Below the pieces are notes generated by a model, which had not been told where the DNA came from, made no database searches, and saw nothing but the letters and a program-made list of their open reading frames with translations. Of a stretch of DNA of 64,000 bases, positions 47,317-58,084 are shown one piece after another. The stretch is from contig NZ_CP113527.1 of assembly GCF_028877475.1 (NCBI RefSeq), positions 2,907,501 to 2,971,500 of the forward strand. Direction: 5' to 3'. Numbering within the stretch: position 1 is the first letter of the stretch; each line of letters opens with the position of its first letter. The stretch is from Lysinibacillus irui. GTDB lineage: Bacteria > Bacillota > Bacilli > Bacillales_A > Planococcaceae. A program made the translations under genes and the position numbers.

Positions 47317-48666
47317 ATGAGTAACGAGCGATCAAAAATCGTGAGTTTCCATACTCTAGGTTGTAAAGTAAATCATTACGAAACAGAGGCAATTTGGCAG
47401 CTGTTTAAAGAAGAAGGCTATGATCGTACAGAATTTGATCAACAGGCAGACGTTTACGTCATTAATACATGTACAGTTACGAATACTGGAGATAAAAAAT
47501 CTCGTCAGGTTATTCGTCGAGCAATCCGCCAAAATCCGGATGCAGTTATTTGTGTAACAGGATGCTATGCTCAAACATCCCCTGCAGAAATTATGGCTAT
47601 CCCTGGTGTCGATATCGTTGTCGGAACACAAGATCGTACGAAATTACTTGGTTATATTGAACAATATCGTGCGGAACGTCAACCGATTAATGCTGTACGT
47701 AATATTATGAAAAACCGTGTATACGAAGAATTGGATGTACCTACATTTACAGACCGTACACGTGCTTCATTAAAAATCCAAGAAGGCTGTAACAATTTCT
47801 GTACATTTTGTATTATTCCTTGGGCGCGCGGCTTAATGCGTTCTCGTGACCCACAAGAAGTATTACATCAAGCACAGCAATTAGTTGACGCTGGTTATCT
47901 TGAAATTGTCTTAACCGGTATTCATACAGGTGGCTATGGACAAGATTTAAAAGATTATAATCTTGCTCAATTACTACGTGATTTAGAAGCTAATGTGAAA
48001 GGCTTAAAGCGTCTTCGTATTTCATCTATTGAGGCTAGTCAATTAACGGATGAAGTAATTGAAGTACTACGTGAATCAAAGATTGTCGTGAATCATTTAC
48101 ATATTCCGATTCAATCTGGTTCTGATACAGTATTAAAACGTATGCGTCGTAAATATACAATGGAATTCTTTGGTGAGCGCTTAACAAAATTACATGAGGC
48201 TCTACCTGATTTAGCTGTTACTTCCGATGTAATCGTTGGGTTCCCTGGCGAGACAGAAGAAGAGTTTATGGACACATATAACTTTATCCGTGATCATAAA
48301 TTCTCTGAGCTACACGTTTTCCCATTCTCTCCTCGTACAGGAACTCCAGCTGCACGTATGGAAGATCAAATTGATGAAGACATTAAAAATGAACGTGTCC
48401 ATCGACTCATCGCTTTAAACGATCAACTAGCAAAAGAGTATGCTTCTCGTTTTGAAGATCAAGTGCTAGAAGTTATTCCTGAAGAATTTGTGCATGATGG
48501 CAGTAAAGAAGAAGGCCTTCTAACAGGCTATACAGACAACTACTTAAAAGTAGTTTTTGAGGGTCCAGAAAATCTAATCGGACAACTTGTAAAAGTAAAA
48601 ATTACACAAGCAGGCTACCCTCACTCAAAAGGACAATTTGTACGTGTTTTAGAAACAGTTAATTAA
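47317..48666 (+). CDS. mtaB: tRNA t6A37 methylthiotransferase MtaB
   Basis: MtaB is a radical SAM enzyme that converts t6A37 to ms2t6A in tRNA. It has the N-terminal UPF0004 domain with three cluster cysteines (TLGCKVNHYE, VINTCTVTNTG, VTGCYAQ), the radical SAM motif CNNFCTFC and a C-terminal TRAM domain. In B. subtilis (yqeV) it is the last gene of the dnaK operon and co-directional with rsmE; here it is on the opposite strand. The ATG at 47305 lies directly on AAGG, so the ATG at 47317 is preferred. Confidence 0.95.
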   Translation: MSNERSKIVSFHTLGCKVNHYETEAIWQLFKEEGYDRTEFDQQADVYVINTCTVTNTGDKKSRQVIRRAIRQNPDAVICVTGCYAQTSPAEIMAIPGVDIVVGTQDRTKLLGYIEQYRAERQPINAVRNIMKNRVYEELDVPTFTDRTRASLKIQEGCNNFCTFCIIPWARGLMRSRDPQEVLHQAQQLVDAGYLEIVLTGIHTGGYGQDLKDYNLAQLLRDLEANVKGLKRLRISSIEASQLTDEVIEVLRESKIVVNHLHIPIQSGSDTVLKRMRRKYTMEFFGERLTKLHEALPDLAVTSDVIVGFPGETEEEFMDTYNFIRDHKFSELHVFPFSPRTGTPAARMEDQIDEDIKNERVHRLIALNDQLAKEYASRFEDQVLEVIPEEFVHDGSKEEGLLTGYTDNYLKVVFEGPENLIGQLVKVKITQAGYPHSKGQFVRVLETVN

Positions 48667-48672
48667 TATTGA

Positions 48673-48711
48673 AAAAAAGGGGTTGCCAATTTTTATAGGC
48701 ACCCTTTTTTC
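48673..48711 (+). terminator. mtaB terminator
   Basis: AAAAAGGGGT/GCC pairs with GGC/CCCTTTTTT around an AT loop directly after mtaB, ending in T. Confidence 0.75.
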
Positions 48712-48888
48712 ATTGAATGGATATCATTCTATTGCTATTCATTCAAATATCATTAAGGACAAATCATATTGTACATTAATTGCTTCGAAAGATTACCAAA
48801 AGTAAACATCGATTCATATATCCTCAAATTCAATTTTATACTCTATTATTAGTCCAACTAAATACACTTTTATTGATCTATCCTACAA
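48712..48888. other. AT-rich spacer
   Basis: This non-coding stretch lies between the mtaB terminator and the terminator of the convergent spore-type gene. No gene or RNA was seen. Confidence 0.5.
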
Positions 48889-48889
48889 T

Positions 48890-48930
48890 CAGAAAATTAG
48901 TAGTACAAACAAATATCTGTTTGTACTACT
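48890..48930 (-). terminator. Terminator of spore-surface gene A
   Basis: AGTAGTACAAACA (48899-48911) pairs perfectly with TGTTTGTACTACT (48918-48930). The minus strand continues AATTTTC. Confidence 0.7.
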
Positions 48931-48982
48931 AGCTTTGTTAGTATATTATAAGTCGTTCTGCTTTCCTCTAATCTAGCAATGA

Positions 48983-49750
48983 TCAAGGACTAGGAGGAGG
49001 TGTAAGTCCTAAGAGAACTGGCGTTATTACACTGCTGCCAGCACCAAGACGAATTTGCTGAACTTGCAATACTTTTACAGTAAGTTCTAAGACAATTTTT
49101 TCACGTAATGTGCTGAATGTTCCTTCAGGAGCTGCCATAATTGGTGAAAAATCAAGTTCGAAGAAGTTTGCTGCTACTAACTCACCAAATGGTTGTTCAT
49201 TGTATTTAACGAGATTTTGGAAGAATGCCTTATCTAATCGTGCATCCATTTGCGTTCTTTCATTAAGGAAGTTCGCTTCCGCAAACTCGGAAATGCCTAG
49301 GATTGGTGTAGCTCCACCAGGTGCTTGTGGGAAAATAAGGTCTGTAAAACCTGAAAACGGTACGTCTGCAATTCTGTCTCGAAGTGCTCCATTACATGCT
49401 GATGAAGCATATTCAATATTTTTCCGAATATGTCCTGCTACAAATAATTTAGCTCTTGTTACTCTAAAGAAATCAGTGCCAGCAATACGAGCAAAGCTAA
49501 CTGGTACTAGTTTTACTTGATTTAAGAAGACATTCTTTTTCACTCGTTTGATTTCTGTTGCAGCAGGGCTAAGTGTAATATCCGACTCGACAACAATTTG
49601 CAATGTTGGTTCTGCCAGTACAACCGGAACTTTAATAGTTGGTGTTGTAACTGGTGTAGTGACTACGGGTGTAATCTCATTCGTTAATGGAATTTGTTCA
49701 GTTGATGTTACAGGACAAGGTTGAAATTGACTTTCTAATTGATCGCTCAA
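48983..49750 (-). CDS. Probable spore-surface protein A (CsxC/SPOCS-like)
   Basis: The 255-residue protein has a Thr/Pro-rich start, then a core in two parts: IKVPVVLAEPTLQIVVESDITLS ... AKLFVAGHIRKNIEYAS and KIVLELTVKVLQVQQIRL. Between them sits a module of about 85 residues (PFSGFTDLIF ... FLNERTQMDARLDKAFFQNLV ... YNEQPFGELV). The core recalls SPOCS/DUF3794-like domains of CsxC-type spore proteins; I cannot confirm that. There is no signal peptide. It is about 92 percent identical by eye to the gene at 51916-52719. The start is TTG after GAGGG. A sigma-K-like -10 lies upstream. Confidence 0.7.
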   Translation of the reverse strand: MSDQLESQFQPCPVTSTEQIPLTNEITPVVTTPVTTPTIKVPVVLAEPTLQIVVESDITLSPAATEIKRVKKNVFLNQVKLVPVSFARIAGTDFFRVTRAKLFVAGHIRKNIEYASSACNGALRDRIADVPFSGFTDLIFPQAPGGATPILGISEFAEANFLNERTQMDARLDKAFFQNLVKYNEQPFGELVAANFFELDFSPIMAAPEGTFSTLREKIVLELTVKVLQVQQIRLGAGSSVITPVLLGLTPPPSP

Positions 49751-49799
49751 AAAATTTCCCTCATTTCATTTTTTTAGTATTAGAGAGCTCTCCTATCGC

Positions 49800-49826
49800 T
49801 AGAATATGTGGCAATTAAATCTATAC
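49800..49826 (-). promoter_or_regulatory. Sigma-K-like promoter of gene A
   Basis: On the minus strand CATATTCTA (49800-49808) fits CATANNNTA exactly. At the -35 place, 16 bases upstream, the sequence is GT instead of AC. The surrounding sequence is shared with the promoter of gene C. Confidence 0.45.
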
Positions 49827-49880
49827 ATAGACGTATATATTAGTTTTTCATTCATTTTATTTGAGTTGAGCGATAAATTT

Positions 49881-51599
49881 CTATAATCCTCCAAAACCTT
49901 CCCCGTCAAATAAGACTTTAATTTTTTGGACTTGTAGCATATGGATAACTAATTCTAATACTATATTTTGACACAATTGATTGGGATGAATGTCTGTCTC
50001 AATGGGCTTATTAGACACTGTATACTCAATATTGTGCTGTATATAACCTTCTATAAATAAATTCCCCTTTAATACCGTACATGTTCCATTATCTGATGTC
50101 TGAGATTTATAAATAGGTACAAATCTATAATCGGACAGTAGCACCTCATTTGTGATCTCTTTAACTTCTTTAATACCTTCATCAAAAGCTATATATTCCT
50201 CCATACATATTTCTATTTTGTATTCCCCTAGCACAACAGGAACTCGTATATGTATAAAAGAATCAGAGGAATAAGAGTTAGTTTCTCCTTTGTGAATTGT
50301 TTGCGAGTTATGTAAGGGAACTACTCCTGATTTACACGGATGACGATACTTATTTTTTTTATCATTTTTATCAGTCCTTATTAAAGAAATCATTTGATTA
50401 ATGTTGGAGCGAACCAAACGATAATTAGGTTGTTCAGGGTAATCCCTAATCGTGTGGAATAACTTAGTTTCAAGTTGAGGTGTTAGATCGTCTTGTAAAT
50501 CAAGAAATTCAAATGTAAACTGTTGAACATTTTCACCATAAATAGGAGCATGAAGAAAATCGGTAATTTCTACAAAGGTGGAAAAGGGACTTTTTTTGGT
50601 TGTGGTGTATACTTCCCCTTGTTTAGAGGTTGGACTCGCCTTATCAAGATCTGGTGGATTGTTTGACTTTAATTTTTCTATGTCATCTATATGTATATTA
50701 TGTTCAACCTCAGGAAGAGCTTTATTGGGGAATTTTAGATTACTGTCTGCTTGAGTTGTTAAACCTTGTTCTTCAGACACGTTCTCATTACTATTTGGTA
50801 GATAGTCATTTTCTTCCGTATCATTTGATTCTGTAGGACTTGCTAGTTCTTGATTGGAGGCTATCTGATCTTTAATTAAATCCTCGACATGGTCCGCATC
50901 GATATGTTGAAATTGTTCGTTGTTCTCCTCTACTATCGGTTCGATAGGTATGTGAAGCCCTTCATTGGAGGTGAGTTGCTCTGATATGGTTGGTTCCTCC
51001 GGTAGACACTTCTCGATATGTGAGGGGTGGTCGTATTCTTCCTCAGAATTGGTTTCTGTAAATAGAGGTTGTTCTTCATGGATGATTAGTTGCTCGGTTA
51101 TTGTCAGTTCCTCCGGGAGACTTCCATCGTTCGCTTGGAGATGGTCGTCTATATATATGAATTGCTCTTCATGGTTAGCTAATTGTTCCGTTAAGATCAC
51201 TTCTGTGTGGCTCTCACTGATAGCTAGGGGATGGTCTTTTTCTTGCGCAACATTTGTTTCTTTATCTATTGGTAGCTCTTCATTAGATGCTAATTGTTCA
51301 GCTAAGCTAGCATCCTCCCTGAAGTGCTCAAAATTTGGATGATGTTCGTGTTCTTCCTCAATAATCGTATCAGTAAGTATGGGTAGCTCTTCATTAGAGA
51401 TTACATGGTCTGTTAAAGTGGATTCCTCTGCAAGTATTGATATATCCCCTATTTCATCAAATGCATTAGTATCTCCGTTATAAGTAGGTTCTAATGGTGA
51501 TTCGTGATCTATTTTAGTCTGATACGTCCACTCACTATATTTATTTTGTTTAGAGGATATTTCCTTCATCTCTCTAAAGTTAATCCATGGAGTTGCCAT
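49881..51599 (-). CDS. Probable spore-surface protein B with acidic repeats
   Basis: This 572-residue protein has three parts. Residues 60-290 hold about six imperfect acidic repeats of 30-38 residues built on an L/I-T-E-Q-L-x-S-N-E-E-L core. Residues 337-408 (SPFSTFVEITDFL ... FLDLQDDL ... YPEQPNYRLV) resemble the inserted module of genes A and C. Residues 449-572 (IRVPVVLGEYKIEICMEE ... GNLFIEGYIQHNIEY ... QNIVLELVIHMLQVQKIKV) are an uninterrupted version of their core domain. No signal peptide or membrane segment was seen. The ATG follows GGGAGTGAACGA. Function is unknown; a role in the spore coat or exosporium is inferred from the neighbours. Confidence 0.65.
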   Translation of the reverse strand: MATPWINFREMKEISSKQNKYSEWTYQTKIDHESPLEPTYNGDTNAFDEIGDISILAEESTLTDHVISNEELPILTDTIIEEEHEHHPNFEHFREDASLAEQLASNEELPIDKETNVAQEKDHPLAISESHTEVILTEQLANHEEQFIYIDDHLQANDGSLPEELTITEQLIIHEEQPLFTETNSEEEYDHPSHIEKCLPEEPTISEQLTSNEGLHIPIEPIVEENNEQFQHIDADHVEDLIKDQIASNQELASPTESNDTEENDYLPNSNENVSEEQGLTTQADSNLKFPNKALPEVEHNIHIDDIEKLKSNNPPDLDKASPTSKQGEVYTTTKKSPFSTFVEITDFLHAPIYGENVQQFTFEFLDLQDDLTPQLETKLFHTIRDYPEQPNYRLVRSNINQMISLIRTDKNDKKNKYRHPCKSGVVPLHNSQTIHKGETNSYSSDSFIHIRVPVVLGEYKIEICMEEYIAFDEGIKEVKEITNEVLLSDYRFVPIYKSQTSDNGTCTVLKGNLFIEGYIQHNIEYTVSNKPIETDIHPNQLCQNIVLELVIHMLQVQKIKVLFDGEGFGGL

Positions 51600-51800
51600 T
51601 CGTTCACTCCCAAATAATGATTTGACAAAAAAAGCACAACAATAAACAAACTTTTTTTGTTATCAGTTGCGATGATATTAATTCCTTTAAAACATGTTAT
51701 ATGATCGGAAACTTACAATACTAATTACAATTCATATTATGCATTATTTCTACTTTTGTCACAGTCCCCTCCATGAGATATGATTGTACATGTTCTTTTA
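51600..51800. other. Gene-free interval upstream of gene B
   Basis: This AT-rich interval would hold the promoter of gene B. CATAATATG near 51738 resembles a sigma-K -10 with one mismatch, but no clear -35 was found. The two flanking genes' shared upstream sequence is not present here. Confidence 0.4.
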
Positions 51801-51804
51801 TATT

Positions 51805-51852
51805 GCAAAAAAGACAGTTAAAAGTTCAAGTAAAGTGAACTTTCAACTGCCT
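51805..51852 (-). terminator. Terminator of spore-surface gene C
   Basis: CAGTT/AAAGTTCA (51815-51828) pairs with TGAACTTT/AACTG (51836-51849) with one mismatch. The minus strand continues into T. Confidence 0.75.
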
Positions 51853-51915
51853 GACAACATATTTGATTTTATATTAGCTTTATTGTTACCATATCTGCTC
51901 CACTACATAAAAATA

Positions 51916-52719
51916 TTAACAAGACTCAGTAGGAGGAATAATTTCAGGGACAATTGGTGTTGCTGGTGGAGTAAGCCCTGGAAGAACAGGTGTTACTACA
52001 CTACTTCCAGCGCCCAAACGGATTTGTTGAACTTGCAATACTTTTACAGTAAGTTCTAATACAATTTTTTCACGTAATGTGCTGAATGCTTCTTCAGGAG
52101 CTGCCATAATCGGTGAAAAATCAAGTTCAAAGAAGTTGGCTGCTACTAATTCACCAAATGGTTGTTCATTGTATTTAACGAGATTTTGGAAGAAAGCCTT
52201 ATCTAATCGAGCATCCATTTGCGTTCTTTCATTAAGGAAGTTTGCCTCCGCAAACTCGGAAATACCTAAGATTGGAGTAGCGCCACCAGTTGCTTGTGGG
52301 AAAAATAGTTCTGTAAAACCTGAAAACGGAACATCAGCAATTCTATCCTGAAGTGCTCCATTACATGCTGATGAAGCATATTCAATATTTTTCCGAATAT
52401 GTCCTGCTACAAATAATTTAGCTCGTGTTACTCTAAAGAAATCCGTGCCAGCAATCCGTGCAAAGCTAACCGGTACCAGTTTCACTTGATTTAGAAAGAC
52501 ATGCTTTTTCACTCGTTTGATTTCTGTTGCTGCAGGACTAAGCGTAATATCCGACTCGACAACGATTTGCAGTGTTGGTTCTGCCAGTACAACTGGAATT
52601 TTAATAGTTGGCGTCGTAAGCGGTGTAGTGACTAGCGGCGTAATCTCATTCGTTAACGGTATTTGTTCAGTAGATGTTACTGGACAAGGTTGAATCTGAT
52701 TAATAAATTGTTCACTCAA
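51916..52719 (-). CDS. Probable spore-surface protein C (CsxC/SPOCS-like)
   Basis: This 267-residue near-copy of protein A has the same core split by the same inserted module, about 20 differences by eye over the shared 253 residues, and a longer C-terminal tail (IVPEIIPPTESC) that ends in Cys. Differences cluster at the two ends, while the middle is almost identical, suggesting recent duplication or gene conversion. The start is TTG after GAGGGG, as in A. A well-formed sigma-K-like promoter lies upstream, so mother-cell expression late in sporulation is likely. Confidence 0.7.
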   Translation of the reverse strand: MSEQFINQIQPCPVTSTEQIPLTNEITPLVTTPLTTPTIKIPVVLAEPTLQIVVESDITLSPAATEIKRVKKHVFLNQVKLVPVSFARIAGTDFFRVTRAKLFVAGHIRKNIEYASSACNGALQDRIADVPFSGFTELFFPQATGGATPILGISEFAEANFLNERTQMDARLDKAFFQNLVKYNEQPFGELVAANFFELDFSPIMAAPEEAFSTLREKIVLELTVKVLQVQQIRLGAGSSVVTPVLPGLTPPATPIVPEIIPPTESC

Positions 52720-52764
52720 AAAATCCCCTCATTTCATTTATAGTATTAGTGAGCTCTCTATCGC

Positions 52765-52791
52765 TAGAATATGTCGCAATTAAATCTATGT
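52765..52791 (-). promoter_or_regulatory. Sigma-K-like promoter of gene C
   Basis: On the minus strand AC (52790-52791), a 16-base spacer and CATATTCTA (52765-52773) fit the sigma-K consensus AC-N16-CATANNNTA completely. The start codon is about 46 bases downstream. Confidence 0.6.
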
Positions 52792-52967
52792 ATGGACAAT
52801 GAACTTGTTCACTTACATATTTTATTTGGAATGTTTGAGCCTGTGATTTTCCGGGGTGACTTTGACTATCCTTTATGTATTAGTAATGATACATATCTTT
52901 AATCATAGATGTATAAATCCACTTATAGCACGGATTTAACACCGATCCGCTTCAAATACTAATTAAA
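52792..52967. other. Gene-free spacer between gene C and rsmE
   Basis: This is the upstream flank of gene C and the end of the rsmE operon. No gene was seen. Confidence 0.5.
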
Positions 52968-52968
52968 T

Positions 52969-53006
52969 AAAAAGCCACTTAAAATAATTTTTAAGTGGCT
53001 TTTTCT
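52969..53006. terminator. Terminator of the hrcA-rsmE operon
   Basis: AAAAAGCCACTTAAAA (52969-52984) pairs with TTTTAAGTGGCTTTTT (52989-53004). It lies just beyond rsmE on the minus strand and is symmetrical, so it works both ways. Confidence 0.8.
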
Positions 53007-53038
53007 AGGTCTTGTTGATAGTTAGTTGTACATTACTG

Positions 53039-53776
53039 TTATTCGAATTCATAGGATATGGCAGACAACGCATATAGTGGCGCTGTTTCTGCACGTAAAA
53101 TTCTTGGCCCTAATGACATCGTTTGAGCACCTGCTTGTATTAGAGCTTCAGACTCATGACGAGAGATGCCTCCCTCTGGCCCAAAAATAATCAACATTGA
53201 TTTTGATTTCTTATCATCGACATTTTTTAGCTTGTCCGCAAATCTTGTCCGCTCATCAGCCTTGGCATCTTCTTCATCTGCGATAAAAACGGCATCAAAA
53301 AGGTCTATTTGTTGTAACAGTTGCTTAAATCCAATTGGTTCAAAAACTACTGGAATATGTGTACGATGAGCTTGTTCAGCTGCCTCTTTAGCAATCTTTT
53401 GTAATCGTTCCTGCTTTTTTGCTCCTTTTTTCTTGTCCCATTTCACAATGGAACGCTCGGCTTCAAATGGTAATAAAGCAAACATTCCGAGCTCTGTTGC
53501 TTTTTGCGTAATCAGCTCTAGCTTATCGCCCTTTGGCAAGCCACAAGCTACTGTTACTTGAATCGGTAGCTCTGGTGAAGGAATCGTTTGACCTGTCGCT
53601 TCAATTACGATTTCATCATTATCAAACCCTTCAATTGTACAAATATGAGCTGTATTTTGTGCAACAACAACGATTTTGTCGCCCTGTTTCATACGCATCA
53701 CTCGCTCAATATGGCGTGCATCTTCTCCACTAATACGTGCATTTTCTATGGCTGTCTCAATAAAATAACGTTGCAT
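53039..53776 (-). CDS. rsmE: 16S rRNA (uracil1498-N3)-methyltransferase
   Basis: RsmE is a SPOUT-class methyltransferase of 245 residues. It has the N-terminal PUA-like domain (DARHIERVMRMKQGDKIVVV) and the knotted C-terminal domain with KATELGMFALLPFEAERSIVKWDKKK, IFGPEGGISRHE and SLGPRILRAETAPLYALSAI. It follows prmA in the dnaK operon order known from B. subtilis and ends at a strong terminator. Confidence 0.95.
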   Translation of the reverse strand: MQRYFIETAIENARISGEDARHIERVMRMKQGDKIVVVAQNTAHICTIEGFDNDEIVIEATGQTIPSPELPIQVTVACGLPKGDKLELITQKATELGMFALLPFEAERSIVKWDKKKGAKKQERLQKIAKEAAEQAHRTHIPVVFEPIGFKQLLQQIDLFDAVFIADEEDAKADERTRFADKLKNVDDKKSKSMLIIFGPEGGISRHESEALIQAGAQTMSLGPRILRAETAPLYALSAISYEFE

Positions 53777-53859
53777 GCTACACAGTCCTTTCTACTACTG
53801 GTAGAGAAAACGCCAAATCACAAGCACACGGCTCACGATTTGGCGCTTCTTCAATCATG

Positions 53860-54801
53860 TTATAGTGGTCGACGGGCAATAATAGCGACCCAATCTTCCA
53901 TCAATAATACTTCTTCAATAACGAAGCCTGAAGCTTCAAGTGCTGCTTTTACATCATCACGTTTTGCCCCGATGATGCCTGAAGTGACATATAATCCACC
54001 TGGTTTCACAATTGTATAAGCGTCGTCTGTGAAGGACATAATGATCTCTGCCAAAATATTAGCTACAACCACATCTGCTGGTTCTTTTACTGTATCTAAT
54101 AAGTTCCCATGGAATACCGCTACTTTATCTTCTACTTTATTTAAGGCAACATTTTCTTGTGCTGAGCGTACAGCTACCTCGTCTAAATCGAGAGCATGCA
54201 CACTTTTGGCACCAAGTAATGCTGCTCCAATAGATAATACACCTGATCCTGTTCCAATATCGACTACTGTATCCCCTTCTTTAATGACTTTTTCAAGTCC
54301 TTGTAAACACATCACTGTAGTAGGGTGTGTACCTGTACCGAACGCCATGCCAGGATCTAACTCAATAATCAATTCATCTGTAGAAACAGGCGTATAATCT
54401 TCCCATGTTGGTACGATAGTAAAGCGTTCAGAAATTTTGACAGGATGGTAGTATTGCTTCCAGGCAGTTGCCCAATCTTCTTCGTTGACTTCAACAATGG
54501 ATACTACATTTTCACCGATATCGATGTTAAAGTTTGTTAAATTTGTGATAGCTGCTTTAATTTCTTCGACAGTTTCATTTAAAAAGCTAGACTCCGATAA
54601 ATAAGCTTTGACAATCACGCCATCTTTCGGAAAATCCTCTTCATTTAGCGCGTAAATTTCACCATATTGATCCTCACGTGGCTTCGCAAATTCTGCAGAA
54701 TCTTCGATGACAACACCACTTGCACCTGCTTCATGCAAAATATTCGAAATTGCTTCTACCGCTTCATTTTTTGTATGAATGGATAATTCTGACCACTTCA
54801 C
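53860..54801 (-). CDS. prmA: Ribosomal protein L11 methyltransferase
   Basis: The 313-residue enzyme trimethylates L11. It has an N-terminal recognition domain, the linker [15 protein letters not shown], the SAM loop [18 protein letters not shown] and the NPPY-like [10 protein letters not shown]. The start is GTG, about seven bases after a GAGGAGCTGAAGAG stretch. It lies 21 bases after dnaJ and 83 before rsmE. Confidence 0.95.
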   Translation of the reverse strand: MKWSELSIHTKNEAVEAISNILHEAGASGVVIEDSAEFAKPREDQYGEIYALNEEDFPKDGVIVKAYLSESSFLNETVEEIKAAITNLTNFNIDIGENVVSIVEVNEEDWATAWKQYYHPVKISERFTIVPTWEDYTPVSTDELIIELDPGMAFGTGTHPTTVMCLQGLEKVIKEGDTVVDIGTGSGVLSIGAALLGAKSVHALDLDEVAVRSAQENVALNKVEDKVAVFHGNLLDTVKEPADVVVANILAEIIMSFTDDAYTIVKPGGLYVTSGIIGAKRDDVKAALEASGFVIEEVLLMEDWVAIIARRPL

Positions 54802-54822
54802 GTAGCTCTTCAGCTCCTCTAA

Positions 54823-55941
54823 TTATTCACCTTGGAATTTTTTCTTAATTTTATCAAATAGTGAACTACCCTGTTCTTCAGGAATATCGCCACTAATTTC
54901 TGCAAATTCTCGTAGTAATTGCTTTTGTCTCTCCGTTAATTTTTCTGGTGTCATGACTTTCACCGTTACGTATTGATTACCCATACCATAGCCATGAACA
55001 TTTTTAACACCTTTATCTTTTAGACGGAATTGAGCGCCTGACTGTGTACCAGCTGGGATACGTAATTTAACTTTACCATGAACTGTTGGCACTTCAATTT
55101 CGTCCCCTAGTGCTGCTTGTGGGAATGTTAATTTTAGCTCGAAGTAAATATCGTCCCCATCACGTTCAAATTCATTGTGACCTTGGACACGGAACATAAT
55201 ATATAAATCCCCTGCAGGTCCACCATTTATACCTGGTTCACCTTGACCAGATACACGAATTTGTTGACCATCATCAACACCAGCTGGAATCGTCACTTTA
55301 ATTTTTTTGCGTTTTTGGACTTTTCCTTCTCCACGACAAGTTGAACATTTTTCTTTTATGATTTTACCTGTACCATGACAAGTTGAACATGTACGACGGT
55401 TCATCATACGACCAAATGGTGTATCTACTGCTTGATTGATTTGTCCAGCACCATTACATGTTGAACATGTTTCAGGCTGTGTACCTGGTTTAGCTCCTGA
55501 ACCATGACATGTTTCACACGTTTCATCTTTCGGGATTTCTATTTCTGTTTCTTTCCCAAAAATAGCTTCTTCAAATTTTATGTTCATGCGATATTGCAGG
55601 TCATCACCTTTGCGTGGCGCATTTGGGTCTTGACGGCGACCTCCACCGCCAAAGAATGAGCTGAAAATATCCTCGAAGCCGCCAAAGCCACCGCCTCCGA
55701 AGCCACCACCAAAGCCTGCATTCGGATCTTCATGACCAAATTGGTCGTAACGAGCTTTTTTCTGGTCATCACTTAATACTTCATATGCTTCAGCGATTTC
55801 TTTGAATTTTTCATCTGCACCTGGCTCTTTATTAAGGTCAGGGTGATATTGTTTTGATAATTTACGGTATGCTTTTTTAATCTCATCTTTTGAAGCCGAT
55901 TTTGTTAAACCAAGCACCTCGTAATAATCGCGTTTCTCCAT
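54823..55941 (-). CDS. dnaJ: Chaperone DnaJ
   Basis: The 372-residue DnaJ has a J domain with HPD (YHPDLNKEP), a Gly/Phe region ([19 protein letters not shown]), four CxxCxGxG zinc repeats ([32 protein letters not shown]) and the C-terminal substrate domains. It stimulates DnaK ATPase. A terminator-like hairpin and 227 bases separate it from dnaK, so part of its expression may come from its own promoter. Confidence 0.97.
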   Translation of the reverse strand: MEKRDYYEVLGLTKSASKDEIKKAYRKLSKQYHPDLNKEPGADEKFKEIAEAYEVLSDDQKKARYDQFGHEDPNAGFGGGFGGGGFGGFEDIFSSFFGGGGRRQDPNAPRKGDDLQYRMNIKFEEAIFGKETEIEIPKDETCETCHGSGAKPGTQPETCSTCNGAGQINQAVDTPFGRMMNRRTCSTCHGTGKIIKEKCSTCRGEGKVQKRKKIKVTIPAGVDDGQQIRVSGQGEPGINGGPAGDLYIMFRVQGHNEFERDGDDIYFELKLTFPQAALGDEIEVPTVHGKVKLRIPAGTQSGAQFRLKDKGVKNVHGYGMGNQYVTVKVMTPEKLTERQKQLLREFAEISGDIPEEQGSSLFDKIKKKFQGE

Positions 55942-56116
55942 GATTCACACTCCGCTCTGTTTGCATAAAATCTATTGTAACATGCAGTTGATAAAACTGC
56001 CTCTTTTTTTCGAACTAATTGTCTTATAATATAGAGTTTTTTTACTTCCTAGCAGCTAACGTATGCAGCTATTCCATAAATGGTGCCATTCACGTGAAGT
56101 GTTCTCACATCATGAC

Positions 56117-56149
56117 AAAAGCCAAAGCCGCAAGCGGTCTTTGGCTTTT
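56117..56149. terminator. Terminator-like hairpin after dnaK
   Basis: AAAAGCCAAAG (56117-56127) pairs with CTTTGGCTTTT (56139-56149), with an inner CCGC/GCGG. It may attenuate transcription between dnaK and dnaJ. Confidence 0.65.
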
Positions 56150-56168
56150 CACTTAACTGTGTTAACTC

Positions 56169-58022
<1,854 letters not shown>

Positions 58023-58084
58023 CTATTATTTCAACGCAAGGGATGCGTTTTTAACTGATTTTAATTGACTAAATAGTACAAGGA

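Noticed and set aside
55982..56012. GCAGTT/AACTGC hairpin followed by T on the plus strand near dnaJ
   Set aside because: No plus-strand gene ends there; it lies in the dnaJ promoter region and is short, so it is probably chance.
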